64,000 bases of DNA. Source: Flavobacteriaceae bacterium. GTDB lineage: Bacteria; Bacteroidota; Bacteroidia; Flavobacteriales; Flavobacteriaceae. The first letter of the stretch is position 1. Every line of letters starts with the position of its first letter. Below the pieces are notes generated by a model. It was given only the letters and a program-made list of their open reading frames with translations, was not told where the DNA came from and did not search any database. Below are positions 42,577 through 52,597 of the stretch, one piece after another. The translations under genes and the position numbers were made by a program. The stretch lies in the NCBI GenBank assembly GCA_021647985.1, contig JAKITQ010000008.1, positions 1-64,000 of the forward strand, read 5' to 3'.

Positions 42577-43167
42577 ATGAAAAAATCTAAAATATTAATG
42601 ATAATAGGCTCCTTGTTGCTACTGGGTTTGTTTGTTTTTCCATTATGGAATATTACATTAGAAGCACCGCAATATCCTATTCCTTTGGGTATGGATATTC
42701 ATATTAATAAATTTACTGACACCCATGAATTTGATATTAAAAATATTAATTTGATGAATCATTATGTTGGTATGAAATATATACCAGAAACCATTCCTGA
42801 ATTTAAAATTTTTCCAATTGTTATTGGGGTAATGGTTTTTTTAGGTGTCATAATTGGATTTGTTGGGAAACATAAATGGTTTTTATATTGGTTTATACTG
42901 ATGTCAATTTTAGGAATTGCCGGAATGTATGATTTTTATCTTTGGGAGTATGATTATGGTCATAATTTAGATCCAAAGGCCATCATGAAATTCACCAACC
43001 CTGATGGCTCAATTATGGGATTTCAACCCCCTTTATTTGGTACCAAACACATTCTTAATTTTACAGCACACTCTTATCCAAGAGCGGGAGCATATTTTAT
43101 GTTTACTGGAATGATGTTAACTTTTATTTCCTTTTTTGTAGGGAAGAAAGAAATTAAAAACACATAA
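42577..43167 (+). CDS. Four-helix membrane protein of the nos cluster
   Basis: This 196-residue protein has predicted membrane segments near residues 7-27, 80-98, 101-120 and 170-190. It has a periplasmic loop rich in aromatic, Met and His residues (LMNHYVGMKYIPETIPEFK, and GTKHILNFTAHSYPRAG). I do not recognise a named family; membrane proteins of this kind occur next to clade II nosZ, where one is called nosB. The His/Met-rich loops would fit copper or quinol interaction, but this is inference. Confidence 0.6.
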   Translation: MKKSKILMIIGSLLLLGLFVFPLWNITLEAPQYPIPLGMDIHINKFTDTHEFDIKNINLMNHYVGMKYIPETIPEFKIFPIVIGVMVFLGVIIGFVGKHKWFLYWFILMSILGIAGMYDFYLWEYDYGHNLDPKAIMKFTNPDGSIMGFQPPLFGTKHILNFTAHSYPRAGAYFMFTGMMLTFISFFVGKKEIKNT

Positions 43168-43188
43168 ATTTTAAGGACTATTATTTTT

Positions 43189-43224
43189 AAATTGAGCATA
43201 ATGAATTTTCATTATGCTCAATTT
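43189..43224. terminator. 15-bp hairpin between the membrane protein gene and nosL
   Basis: AAATTGAGCATAATG (43189-43203) is perfectly complementary to 43210-43224 with a 6-nt loop. No long T run follows, so it may only attenuate or process the transcript. Confidence 0.45.
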
Positions 43225-43256
43225 AATTATATTTACAAACTCTAACTAAAAACAAA

Positions 43257-43697
43257 ATGAAAAATCATTATTTAGCAGTATTTGGTGTAATCTTATTGTT
43301 ATCTATTTCCTGTAAAGTTGAGCCTGAAAAAATTAATTTTGGTCAAGAAGCCTGTCATTTTTGTAAAATGACTATTGTTGATCAGCAACATGCTTCACAG
43401 TATATAACAAAAAAAGGGAAGCAATATAAATTTGATTCTATTGAATGTATGCTAAATAGTTTAGATGATATTACTACTGAGAATATCTCTGTCTTTTTGG
43501 TTTCAGACTATGGAAACCCAGGAAATATGACAGATGTTATCACTGCAACGTATTTGATTAGTGAAGAAATTAAAAGCCCGATGGGTGCTTTTTTATCAGC
43601 TTTTTCGAGTGACTCTTTGGCAAACGAAACCTTACAAAAAAGTGGGGGTAAACTCTATACCTGGTCAACCATAAAAGAAAAATATCATGTTGAATAA
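43257..43697 (+). CDS. nosL: NosL copper chaperone lipoprotein
   Basis: This 146-residue lipoprotein (SISC, Cys about residue 19) has the copper-binding motif ACHFCKMTIVD, followed by KFDSIECMLNSL and the C-terminal SPMGAFLSAFSS, the NosL core. It delivers Cu(I) for the CuZ centre of NosZ. It overlaps nosD by 11 bp, so translation is probably coupled. Confidence 0.9.
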   Translation: MKNHYLAVFGVILLLSISCKVEPEKINFGQEACHFCKMTIVDQQHASQYITKKGKQYKFDSIECMLNSLDDITTENISVFLVSDYGNPGNMTDVITATYLISEEIKSPMGAFLSAFSSDSLANETLQKSGGKLYTWSTIKEKYHVE

Positions 43698-44937
43698 AAT
43701 AAAAAATAGTTTATTTATTTTATTAACAATATTATTTAGTACAATTCAAGCAAAACAAATTGAAGTATGTTCAACTTGCGAGATAAAAACTATTAATGAG
43801 GCAATTCAATTTGCTTTGGATGGTGATGAAATAATTGTTAAATCAGGTATTTACAAAGAACACAACCTTGTTATTAATAAATCTATAAAAATTATTGGTA
43901 TAGATAATCCAATTGTGGATGGGGAAAACAAGGAAACTATTTTTAAATTTAGTGCTAATAATTTTTCTATTGAAGGCTTCACGATAATAAATGTGGGGCA
44001 GAGCTACACCAAAGATTTTGCAGCCATATTAGTTTCTAAGTCAAATCATTTCACCATAAAGAACAACAAATTTGAAAACGTATTTTTTGGATTGCTTATT
44101 GAAAAATCAAAATTCGGAATTATTGATAATAATAATATTAGCAGTAAAGCAATAAATCAAGCGAGTTCTGGAAATGGTATTCATATTTGGCATTGCTCTA
44201 ATATGCAAGTAAGTAATAATGACTTACACGGTTTAAGAGATGGAATTTATTTCGAATTCGTTAAAAAAAGCAAAATTTATAATAATAATAGTTACAATAA
44301 TTTGCGTTACGGATTACATTTTATGTTTTCAAACGAAAATGAATATTATAACAATGTCTTTTCAAAAAATGGCGCCGGTGTTGCCGTTATGTTTTCTAAA
44401 TATATTAAAATGCACCACAATAAGTTTTCAGAAAACTGGGGTTCAGCTTCATATGGATTATTACTTAAGGAAATTTATGACGCCGAAATCGAGAATAATA
44501 TTTTTGAACAAAATACTATTGGGATTAGCGTTGACGGCTCTACCCGAATGAATTATAAAAAAAATACTTTCTTGCGCAATGGTTGGGCTGTTAAAATTGT
44601 TGGTGCCTGTTATGAAAATAACTTTTCGCAAAACAATTTTATGCACAATGCATTGGATCTTTCTTACAATAGTAAGATCAATTCAAATAAATTTGATAAT
44701 AATTATTGGAGTGATTATTCTGGTTATGATCTGGATAAAAACGGTGTAGGAGATGTACCTTATCGTCCCGTAAAATTATTTTCGTATATAGTACATAATA
44801 CACCAGAAACCATTATTTTATTACGAAGTTTATTTGTAGATATTATCAATTTTTCTGAAAAAGTATCTCCGATATTTACCCCAGATAATTTGGTGGATAA
44901 TAACCCATTAATGAAACAAATCAATGATACAAATTAA
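43687..44937 (+). CDS. nosD: NosD periplasmic maturation protein
   Basis: This 416-residue protein has a signal peptide (ending about IQAKQ) and a right-handed parallel beta-helix of the NosD/CASH type. The repeats carry Asn ladders (NNKFENVFFGLLIEKSK, then NNDLHGLRDGIYFEF and so on). The end YWSDYSGYDLDKNGVGDVPYRP is characteristic of NosD. It works with NosF and NosY in supplying sulfur or copper to the CuZ site. It overlaps nosL and nosF. Confidence 0.92.
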   Translation: MLNKIKNSLFILLTILFSTIQAKQIEVCSTCEIKTINEAIQFALDGDEIIVKSGIYKEHNLVINKSIKIIGIDNPIVDGENKETIFKFSANNFSIEGFTIINVGQSYTKDFAAILVSKSNHFTIKNNKFENVFFGLLIEKSKFGIIDNNNISSKAINQASSGNGIHIWHCSNMQVSNNDLHGLRDGIYFEFVKKSKIYNNNSYNNLRYGLHFMFSNENEYYNNVFSKNGAGVAVMFSKYIKMHHNKFSENWGSASYGLLLKEIYDAEIENNIFEQNTIGISVDGSTRMNYKKNTFLRNGWAVKIVGACYENNFSQNNFMHNALDLSYNSKINSNKFDNNYWSDYSGYDLDKNGVGDVPYRPVKLFSYIVHNTPETIILLRSLFVDIINFSEKVSPIFTPDNLVDNNPLMKQINDTN

Positions 44938-45631
44938 TAATTTAAATAAAAAATTTGGCAAATTAACTGTTCTTGAAGGATTGGATTTAGAAATTAATTC
45001 AGGAGGAATATTTGCTATTTTAGGTCCAAACGGATCTGGTAAAACAACCTTGATTAAAAGTATTTTAGGTATGGTAATTCCCAATTCTGGTGATATAAAA
45101 TTAAATGGTAAAACTATATTAAAAGAATGGGAATATCGAAATCAAATTAATTACTTGCCCCAAATAGCTAATTTTCCCAGTAATTTATCTGTTAATGAAT
45201 TGATTGGGATGGTTAAAAATTTAAGACCAAAAAAAGCCAATGAAGTTGAGCTGATTTCACTTTTTGGTTTGGAGCAATTTTTGGATAAAAAACTGGGTAA
45301 CTTATCAGGCGGTACAAAACAAAAAGTAAATATCGTTTTAACTTTTATGTTTGATAGTGAACTAATTATTTTAGATGAACCCACTACAGGTTTGGATCCT
45401 ATTTCATTAATTCATTTAAAAGACATTATCCAAAAAGAAAAAGAAAAAGGAAAAACCCTTTTAATTACTACACATATCATGAGTTTGGTAGAAGAAATTG
45501 CAGATGAAATAGTATTCTTATTAGATGGTGAGATATATTTTAAAGGAAGTGTTATCGAATTAAAAAAGAGAACAGGGCAGACTGATATAGAACATGCTAT
45601 TGCTAATTTAATGACCAAAGAAAATGTTTAA
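44924..45631 (+). CDS. nosF: NosF ABC-transporter ATPase
   Basis: This 235-residue ATP-binding cassette has Walker A GPNGSGKTT, the signature NLSGGTKQKVN and Walker B LIILDEPTTGLD. It pairs with NosY in the inner membrane and energises the maturation of NosZ with NosD. It overlaps nosD by 14 bp and nosY by 8 bp. Confidence 0.93.
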   Translation: MIQINNLNKKFGKLTVLEGLDLEINSGGIFAILGPNGSGKTTLIKSILGMVIPNSGDIKLNGKTILKEWEYRNQINYLPQIANFPSNLSVNELIGMVKNLRPKKANEVELISLFGLEQFLDKKLGNLSGGTKQKVNIVLTFMFDSELIILDEPTTGLDPISLIHLKDIIQKEKEKGKTLLITTHIMSLVEEIADEIVFLLDGEIYFKGSVIELKKRTGQTDIEHAIANLMTKENV

Positions 45632-46406
45632 AATTTTAAAATATAGTTTTTACGATTTAATGCGTAGCCGATGGAGTTATGTATACTTTGCCTTTTATCT
45701 GGCTTTGGGTTTTGTATTGTTATTTTTAAATAATGATATGAATAAAGCGGTTATCACATTATTGAATATTATTATTGTTTTAACACCATTAATAGGAACT
45801 GTTTTTGGCGTAATGTATTATTATAATTCAAAAGAATTTACCGAGCTTTTATTGGCACAACCTATAAAAAGAAGCACCATTTTTATGGGGCAATATTTGG
45901 GAATATCCATTTCTTTGACTTTGAGTTTAGTACTCGGCTTGGGAATCCCCTTTTTGCTTTATGGCCTGTTTAGATCAACAGCAATATTCGACTTTGGCTT
46001 GTTATTGGTAGTGGGGTCTTTTTTGAATTTTATTTTTGTTGCTTTGGCGTTTAATATTGCGTTATCTAATGAAAATAAGATAAAGGGTTTTGGTTATGCA
46101 ATTTTATTGTGGTTATTTTTAGCCGTGATTTATGATGGTGCATTTTTAATCATTTTGGTTATGTTTAATGAATATCCATTAGATAAGTTTTCTTTATTTG
46201 CAACCATGTTTAACCCCATTGATTTATCTCGAATATTAATTTTGTTAAAACTAGATATTTCTGCACTTTTGGGCTATACCGGAGCTGTGTTTAAAAAATT
46301 CTTCGGTACAAATTCGGGTATGATTATATCGTTTGTTGTTATGACTTTATGGATTATTTTACCGGTTTGGAGAATTAACAAAAAGTTAAGAAAAAAAGAT
46401 TTTTAG
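45624..46406 (+). CDS. nosY: NosY ABC-transporter permease
   Basis: This 260-residue membrane protein has six predicted helices. The block YYNSKEFTELLLAQPIKRSTIFMGQYLG is the cytosolic coupling region of ABC-2 permeases of the NosY type. It is the last gene of the nosLDFY run, with 8 bp overlap with nosF. Together they form the NosDFY complex. Confidence 0.9.
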   Translation: MFKILKYSFYDLMRSRWSYVYFAFYLALGFVLLFLNNDMNKAVITLLNIIIVLTPLIGTVFGVMYYYNSKEFTELLLAQPIKRSTIFMGQYLGISISLTLSLVLGLGIPFLLYGLFRSTAIFDFGLLLVVGSFLNFIFVALAFNIALSNENKIKGFGYAILLWLFLAVIYDGAFLIILVMFNEYPLDKFSLFATMFNPIDLSRILILLKLDISALLGYTGAVFKKFFGTNSGMIISFVVMTLWIILPVWRINKKLRKKDF

Positions 46407-46433
46407 ATAACACTTAGGCAATGTTTTTGGTAT

Positions 46434-46441
46434 TATCTTTG
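46434..46441 (+). promoter_or_regulatory. Candidate -7 box of the Bax-inhibitor-like gene
   Basis: TATCTTTG matches TAnnTTTG, 24 bp before the ATG at 46466. No TTG at proper -33 spacing is clear, so the site is tentative. Confidence 0.35.
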
Positions 46442-46465
46442 TTAATTACTAAATAAAAAAATTGC

Positions 46466-47176
46466 ATGAATAATAGTATAGGAAATTACAGTCAAAATTC
46501 GATAGAAATAAGTAATAGTAATGTGTCGGTTTATCTTACAAAAGTTTATAATTGGATGGCTGTAGCTCTTTTGGCTACTGGTCTTGTTGCATATTTTGTT
46601 GCGCAGTCTGAAGCTGCTCTGCAAATTATAGTTGGTAATAAAATAATTTTTTATGGTTTGCTTATCAGCGAATTTCTTTTGGTAATGTATATCGCAAAGC
46701 GTATTCATAACATGAGTGCATACAATGCAACCATGTTATTTTTAATTTACGCCATATTAAATGGATTAACTTTTTCGGTCATTTTTTTGATTTACACTTC
46801 AGCATCTATATCTTCCACATTTTTAATTACTGCAGGAACTTTTGGAGCGATGAGTGCCTATGGTTATTTTACCAAAACTGATTTAACTAAATTAGGAAGC
46901 ATGGCAATGATGGCTTTAATAGGTATCATCATCGCATCTGTTGTAAATATATTTTTACAAAGTAGTATGATGCATTGGATAATTACCTATTTAGGCGTTG
47001 CTATATTTATTGGTTTGACCGCTTATGATACACAAAAGTTAAAAGCAATAGCTCAAAAGGGCTTTGATAATGAAGAAAGTATGGAAAAGAGCGCCATCTT
47101 AGGAGCCTTAACGCTGTATCTTGATTTTATCAATTTATTTTTATTTTTATTAAGAATATTTGGGAGTAGAAAATAG
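46466..47176 (+). CDS. Bax inhibitor-1/YccA family membrane protein
   Basis: This 236-residue protein has seven hydrophobic segments, and the blocks KVYNWMAVALLATGL, TAGTFGAMSAYGYFTKTDL and GLTAYDTQKLKAIAQ are typical of BI-1. The DFINLFLFLLRIFG end is a standard C-terminus. Such proteins are pH-dependent calcium-leak channels or FtsH-interacting proteins. It stands alone between nosY and a convergent DUF5103 gene. Confidence 0.9.
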   Translation: MNNSIGNYSQNSIEISNSNVSVYLTKVYNWMAVALLATGLVAYFVAQSEAALQIIVGNKIIFYGLLISEFLLVMYIAKRIHNMSAYNATMLFLIYAILNGLTFSVIFLIYTSASISSTFLITAGTFGAMSAYGYFTKTDLTKLGSMAMMALIGIIIASVVNIFLQSSMMHWIITYLGVAIFIGLTAYDTQKLKAIAQKGFDNEESMEKSAILGALTLYLDFINLFLFLLRIFGSRK

Positions 47177-47186
47177 TTGCAATTAA

Positions 47187-48446
47187 TTAATTGTTTAATT
47201 GTTCAGAACTGGCATTACCCATACCTATAACCTGATCAAATCTTTCACCATATTTTCTGTAATAAACTATCACGGTATAATTATTTTCCGTTTGATAAAA
47301 AGAGCCTTCAATGGCGTGTTTGTTTAATTGAAAATATTTATTTACTGTGACATAGGTGTAATTATAAAAACCTTGTTTAAGTAATAGGCTTGTTTCAAAA
47401 AAATTGGTTTTCCTGTTAAATTTTAATTGGTTTGATTCTGTAATTGCCCAATCATTAAATGCACCATAAACATATATATCATCATTTTCGTAATTATCTA
47501 AATATTCTAATGCAAAATGAACATAAGAGTAATCTCCTTCTAGCGAAACATCATCTGTATCAATAGTTCGCAAAACAAAATTACCATTTACATCAGGGTA
47601 GAAAGTATATGGTTGATTGCCTCTTGCTTCATCATAATATAGATAAGTGTTAAAAATGTCATCTAATCTTGTTTTTGCAACATTGTTAGTTGCGTTGCGA
47701 ATTTCTTTGGTGTCAAAATATAAATATTCATTACCAGCCCAATAAGAGATTTGATCTACATAATTATATAAAAGTTGTGACCCCCTAACATATCTTGGTT
47801 TGATATTATAAATTGCCGAATTCCAATCATTATTTTGGTAAATGGCAACTTTTATTTCTTGATTTGGATTGTTTATTAATAAATTTTGATGATTTATTAC
47901 AAATTGTACACTCTGTTTTTCATTGATGCTCACTATATCGGTGCTTCTGTGTGCGGTTATACCTACATTGACTTTGGGCTGGTAAATGATAAACCGTCGA
48001 CTAAAAAGCACATTTTGATATGAGTCTAAGATGCTAATCAAATAATTACCACTGATTTTAATTCGATTATTTTGATTGGGTATATTTAATTCATAATGTG
48101 TGTATGGCTGAAAGGTATTAAAAGAATTTTCAAATTCACGTATACGATCTGTTTCAAACCCTGTCATATAATCGGTTGAAGATAAATTTGATTTTTTCCA
48201 ATTGTAATCGTAATGCTCAATTTTGTAATAATATATGGTTTCTTGAGCATGTAGATCATCAAAAGAAAGTTTAAGAATTTCACCCAATTTAATAATAGGC
48301 GCATAGTTATTTGGCCTCAATGGTTTTAAAACTATAGACTTTATGTTTTGTGGAGGGATAACAGTAATCCTATTTTGAGCTGAAATATGGAAAATGCTTA
48401 GATACCCTACGGAAACAGTAAAAAGGAATTTGTTAAACTTAGTCAT
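47187..48446 (-). CDS. Type IX secretion system plug protein (DUF5103)
   Basis: This 419-residue secreted protein (signal peptide about 1-23, ending SAQ) has YKIEHYDYNW, the TGFETDRIREFENSFNTF segment and the PYTHYELNIPN tail of the N-terminal domain. A C-terminal beta-rich part ends NNYTVIVYYRKYGERFDQVIG. This is the DUF5103 pattern. DUF5103 proteins act as periplasmic-side plugs of the SprA translocon in Flavobacterium, and the gene marks the organism as Bacteroidota with T9SS. It is convergent with the Bax-inhibitor-like gene. Confidence 0.85.
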   Translation of the reverse strand: MTKFNKFLFTVSVGYLSIFHISAQNRITVIPPQNIKSIVLKPLRPNNYAPIIKLGEILKLSFDDLHAQETIYYYKIEHYDYNWKKSNLSSTDYMTGFETDRIREFENSFNTFQPYTHYELNIPNQNNRIKISGNYLISILDSYQNVLFSRRFIIYQPKVNVGITAHRSTDIVSINEKQSVQFVINHQNLLINNPNQEIKVAIYQNNDWNSAIYNIKPRYVRGSQLLYNYVDQISYWAGNEYLYFDTKEIRNATNNVAKTRLDDIFNTYLYYDEARGNQPYTFYPDVNGNFVLRTIDTDDVSLEGDYSYVHFALEYLDNYENDDIYVYGAFNDWAITESNQLKFNRKTNFFETSLLLKQGFYNYTYVTVNKYFQLNKHAIEGSFYQTENNYTVIVYYRKYGERFDQVIGMGNASSEQLNN

Positions 48447-48591
48447 GTTAATAAGCTAATAAATAGTGAGTTATACTTTAAGGATTGCACTCGATACGCT
48501 GAAATCAATATATTTATTTTAGATGTTAATAAAATCAAAACTTTATCTAAATAAATGTTATTTATTTGCTAAACTATAAAATATTAATTAT

Positions 48592-48599
48592 TAAATTTG
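48592..48599 (+). promoter_or_regulatory. Candidate -7 box of the nqr operon
   Basis: TAAATTTG fits TAnnTTTG and lies 82 bp before the nqrA ATG. A TTTG (48575-48578) is 13 bp upstream, too close for a standard -33. Confidence 0.4.
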
Positions 48600-48680
48600 C
48601 ACTCGTTAAAGAAACATTTGTTTTTTTTATTTAACGTATTGTTATAGTAAAGAAAACAGAAATTTAATTTAAGCAAATTT

Positions 48681-50030
48681 ATGTCTACAGACATTAGTAT
48701 TAAGAAAGGCTTAGATATTAAGCTAAAAGGAACAGCACAACTTAGTCTGTCTTCCTGTAATCGATCAAAAATATTTGCTATAAATCCATCCAATTTTCAC
48801 GGCATTATACCAAAATTAGTAGTTAAGGTTGGTGATAAAGTGTTGGCGGGAGATACCGTTTTTTATGCAAAGCACAATGATAAAATAAAATTCACTTCAC
48901 CGGTTAGCGGAGAGATTAAGGATATTGTTCGTGGTGCAAAACGTAAAATATTATCGGTAAAAATTATAGCAGACAATAGTGATTCATTCAAAGATTTTGG
49001 AATTGAAACAGCAAGTAATTTAGCAGCACCTCAAATAAAGGAAATGTTGTTAGAAAGTGGTTGTTGGACATTTATAAAACAACGTCCATACGATGTTATT
49101 GCAAGTCCTGATGAAACTCCAAAATCAATTTTTATATCTGCTTATGAAACAGCACCCTTAGCGGCATCTCATGATTTCGCATTGTCGGGTAAAGAAAATG
49201 AATTTAAGGCAGGTATTGATGCTTTGTCTAAATTAACCGATGGTAAAGTGCACCTTTCTGTAGGTGCGGGTAGCTCTTCATTTTTAAATGAAATAACAGG
49301 AGTTACTTTGCATAAAGTTAAAGGAGTACATCCTGCAGGTAATGTTGGAGTTCAAATTTCTAAAATTGACCCAATAAATGCTGGAGATAGAGTTTGGGTT
49401 GTAAACCCACAAGATGTAGCTGCCATTGGCGCCTTGTTTTTAACTGGTAAAATTGATCCTGTTAGAACGGTAGCACTTGCCGGATCACAAGTAAAGGAGC
49501 CACAATATTACAAAATAACACAAGGTTCAAAGATTAGTGATATTATATCTGGTAAATTAACAACACTTAAAAGTAGAATTATTAGTGGAAATCCTTTAAC
49601 GGGTACTTCAGTTAGTAATGAAGACGCCATAGGTTTTTATGACGATGTTATTTCGGTCTTACCGGAAGGGGATCATTATAGTTTTTTGGGATGGGTGCCG
49701 TTTATTGGAAATGATAAGTTTAGTATGTCACGTACATTCTTTTCTTGGTTAACCCCAAAGAAAGTATACGATTTAGATACCAACTTTAATGGTGAAGAAA
49801 GAGCTTTTGTAATAACGGGTGAAATGGAAAAGGTGATGCCAATAGATGTTTATCCGATGCAATTATTAAAAGCAACGATGAGAGATGATATTGAAAAAAT
49901 GGAAAACTTAGGAATTTACGAAGTTGCGCCCGAAGATTTTGCCTTGGTTGATTTTGTAAGTACTTCAAAAATTGAAACTCAAGATATTATCCGTAAAGGT
50001 TTAGATTTAATGATTAAAGAAGTAGGTTAA
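48681..50030 (+). CDS. nqrA: Na+-translocating NADH:quinone reductase subunit A
   Basis: This 449-residue peripheral subunit of the sodium pump has the RnfC-like barrel-sandwich start (LKGTAQLSLSSCNRSKIFAINPSNFHGIIPKL), SPVSGEIKDIVRGAKRK and VKGVHPAGNVGVQI, all NqrA blocks. It lies at the head of nqrABCDEF, with its stop overlapping the nqrB ATG by one base. NqrA is involved in quinone binding. Confidence 0.95.
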   Translation: MSTDISIKKGLDIKLKGTAQLSLSSCNRSKIFAINPSNFHGIIPKLVVKVGDKVLAGDTVFYAKHNDKIKFTSPVSGEIKDIVRGAKRKILSVKIIADNSDSFKDFGIETASNLAAPQIKEMLLESGCWTFIKQRPYDVIASPDETPKSIFISAYETAPLAASHDFALSGKENEFKAGIDALSKLTDGKVHLSVGAGSSSFLNEITGVTLHKVKGVHPAGNVGVQISKIDPINAGDRVWVVNPQDVAAIGALFLTGKIDPVRTVALAGSQVKEPQYYKITQGSKISDIISGKLTTLKSRIISGNPLTGTSVSNEDAIGFYDDVISVLPEGDHYSFLGWVPFIGNDKFSMSRTFFSWLTPKKVYDLDTNFNGEERAFVITGEMEKVMPIDVYPMQLLKATMRDDIEKMENLGIYEVAPEDFALVDFVSTSKIETQDIIRKGLDLMIKEVG

Positions 50031-51172
50031 TGAATTTTTTAAGAAAACAATTAGATAAAATCAAGCCTCACTTTGATAAAGGAGGTAAGTATGAAAAATT
50101 TGCTCCCGCATTTGCCGGAATTGATACGTTTTTATTCGTGCCAAATCACACAACAACAAAAGGAGCACATATTCGTGATGGTATAGATTTAAAAAGAGTA
50201 ATGATTACAGTTGTAATAGCTCTTTTACCAGCTTTGATATTTGGTATGTGGAATATAGGGTTCCAAAATATGGGCGAAGGTCATGGTTTTTGGGATTATT
50301 TTAGTTTTGGTGCAATTAGAATGCTTCCAATGATAATTGTATCCTATGGTGTTGGTTTGGGTATTGAGTTTGCTTATGCAATTAAAAGAGGACATGATGT
50401 TAACGAAGGGTACTTGGTTACAGGGTTGTTAATACCAATGATAATGCCCATTGATTTACCATTGTGGATGCTTGCTATTTCCGTGATTTTTGCCGTAGTA
50501 ATTGGCAAAGAAGCATTTGGAGGTACAGGAATGAATATTTTAAACCCGGCTTTAATTGCAAGAGCTTTTGCTTTATTCTCTTATGCCCCATTTATGTCAG
50601 GAAATACCGTATGGGTTGCTGATTCTGTTGCCGATGGTGTTTCAGGAGCAACAATACTAGGTGATTTAGCAGGAAATATTATTCCAGATACAAGTGTATT
50701 TGATATGTTTATGGGTTATATGCCTGGTTCAATTGGAGAGACTTCAATTTTGATGATCCTAATTGGAGCAGCAATTTTGCTGTTTACAGGTATTGCAAGC
50801 TGGAGAATTATGTTAGCATCAGTAATTGGGGCTGCATTAACAGGATTGTTTTTTAATGCTATAGGTAGTGATACAAATGCTTTATTTAATTTCCCATGGT
50901 GGCAACATTTATTAGTGGGCGGTTTTGCTTTTGGTATGGTTTTTATGGCGACGGATCCCGTTTCTGCAGCACAAACTACAAAGGGTAAATGGATTTACGG
51001 ATTTTTAATTGGCGTCTTTTCCATATTAATTAGAGTGGTAAACCCAACCCTACCTGAGGGAGTTATGATGGCAATACTTTTAATGAATGTTTTTGCGCCT
51101 ACTATAGATCATTATGTAATTGAAGGTAACGTGAAACGCAGAAAAAAAAGAGCACAAAAAGTTAAAGCGTAA
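50030..51172 (+). CDS. nqrB: Na+-translocating NADH:quinone reductase subunit B
   Basis: A 380-residue membrane protein with about ten helices. The covalent-FMN site is DGVSGATIL with Thr208, the motif used by ApbE for flavinylation. GGTGMNILNPALIARAF and FMATDPVSAAQTTKGKW are other NqrB hallmarks. It forms the sodium channel and binds riboflavin and FMN. It is tightly coupled to nqrA. Confidence 0.95.
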   Translation: MNFLRKQLDKIKPHFDKGGKYEKFAPAFAGIDTFLFVPNHTTTKGAHIRDGIDLKRVMITVVIALLPALIFGMWNIGFQNMGEGHGFWDYFSFGAIRMLPMIIVSYGVGLGIEFAYAIKRGHDVNEGYLVTGLLIPMIMPIDLPLWMLAISVIFAVVIGKEAFGGTGMNILNPALIARAFALFSYAPFMSGNTVWVADSVADGVSGATILGDLAGNIIPDTSVFDMFMGYMPGSIGETSILMILIGAAILLFTGIASWRIMLASVIGAALTGLFFNAIGSDTNALFNFPWWQHLLVGGFAFGMVFMATDPVSAAQTTKGKWIYGFLIGVFSILIRVVNPTLPEGVMMAILLMNVFAPTIDHYVIEGNVKRRKKRAQKVKA

Positions 51173-51177
51173 ATATT

Positions 51178-51873
51178 ATGGATAGAAATAGTAACATATA
51201 CACTTTTATTTTCGCAATTGTAATGGTAGTTGTTGTAGCTTCAATTTTAGCTTTTGCAGCTACAAATTTGAAACCATTGCAAAAAGAAAATGTAAGAAAA
51301 GAGAAAATGCAAAATATATTATCAACTATTGGAGTAGATGTTGGTAGAGATAGTGCTTCTGTAAAATTTGATAAATATATTAAAGAGCAATTGGCATTGA
51401 AACCTGATGGGACTGTTGATGATGCAATTGATGCCTTTACGATGGATTTACATAAAGAAGTTAAAAAAGAGCCAAACAATCAACATTACCCAGTTTATGT
51501 TGCAAAGAAGGATGGTAAATCTTTTTATATCATTCCATTATATGGATCAGGATTATGGGGCCCACTTTGGGGATATATTGCTTTAGACGATGATAAAAAT
51601 ACAATAATAGGAGCCTCTTATGACCACGCAGGAGAAACTCCAGGTTTGGGTGCCGAAATCAATCAATCTTGGTTTGAAGATCAATATATTGGTAAAACGA
51701 TATTTGATGATAACAATAATTTTGTTTCTGTAAAAGCAATTAAAGGAGGTGCAAAAATTGGCGATATGCATGGAGTAGATGCAATTTCTGGAGGTACAAT
51801 TACAGCAGATGGGGTAAATGCAATGTTGGAAGAAAGATTAAAAAATTATTTACCATATCTTAAAAATAATTAA
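51178..51873 (+). CDS. nqrC: Na+-translocating NADH:quinone reductase subunit C
   Basis: This 231-residue protein has an N-terminal membrane anchor (about 10-27) and a periplasmic FMN-binding domain. The flavinylation motif is DAISGGTIT, with Thr207 the expected attachment site. The [13 protein letters not shown] block and [12 protein letters not shown] are conserved in the family. It passes electrons from NqrF/NqrD-E to NqrB. Confidence 0.95.
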   Translation: MDRNSNIYTFIFAIVMVVVVASILAFAATNLKPLQKENVRKEKMQNILSTIGVDVGRDSASVKFDKYIKEQLALKPDGTVDDAIDAFTMDLHKEVKKEPNNQHYPVYVAKKDGKSFYIIPLYGSGLWGPLWGYIALDDDKNTIIGASYDHAGETPGLGAEINQSWFEDQYIGKTIFDDNNNFVSVKAIKGGAKIGDMHGVDAISGGTITADGVNAMLEERLKNYLPYLKNN

Positions 51874-51875
51874 TT

Positions 51876-52547
51876 ATGGCTAAGGAAAGAGAAGCGTTGT
51901 TTTCGCAAAAAAATAGAAGGTTATTAATTGATCCTTTAAACGATGATAATCCAATTACAGTACAGGTATTAGGTATATGTTCTGCCTTAGCAATAACAGT
52001 ACAATTAAAGCCAGCAATAGTCATGTCTATTGCGGTAATTTTTGTTATGGTTTTTGGTAATTTAATTGTTTCATTACTGAGAAATATAATACCAAATAGA
52101 ATAAGAATTATTGTTCAGTTATTGATAGTTGCATTTTTAGTGATATTGGTAGATCAGGTATTAAAAGCCTATGCTTATGATGTTAGTAAAGAGTTATCTG
52201 TTTTTGTTGGACTGATTATTACCAACTGTATTATCATGGGTAGGTTTGAGGCTTTTGCCCTTGCGAATAGCCCTTGGAAATCAGTTTTGGATGGAATTGG
52301 GAATGCTGCCGGTTACGGTTTAATATTAATTATTGTAGCATTTTTTAGAGAACTTTTAGGTTCAGGTAAATTAATGGGATATGAGATTTTAGGTCACAAA
52401 GCAAAAACCATTGCTGAGTCAACAGGACTTTACCAATACGGTTATGAAAATAATGGTTTTATGTTGCTCTCACCAATGGCTTTAATTACGGTAGGTGTAT
52501 TGATTTGGTTTCATAGATCAAGAAACAGAAAATTAATAGAAAATTAA
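51876..52547 (+). CDS. nqrD: Na+-translocating NADH:quinone reductase subunit D
   Basis: This 223-residue protein has six membrane helices, with [21 protein letters not shown] carrying the Cys of the inter-subunit iron centre shared with NqrE. Length and order in the operon are standard. Confidence 0.95.
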   Translation: MAKEREALFSQKNRRLLIDPLNDDNPITVQVLGICSALAITVQLKPAIVMSIAVIFVMVFGNLIVSLLRNIIPNRIRIIVQLLIVAFLVILVDQVLKAYAYDVSKELSVFVGLIITNCIIMGRFEAFALANSPWKSVLDGIGNAAGYGLILIIVAFFRELLGSGKLMGYEILGHKAKTIAESTGLYQYGYENNGFMLLSPMALITVGVLIWFHRSRNRKLIEN

Positions 52548-52597
52548 ATAAAAATTTCAAATGCATTCAAAAGCACATTTGATAATACATAAATAAA

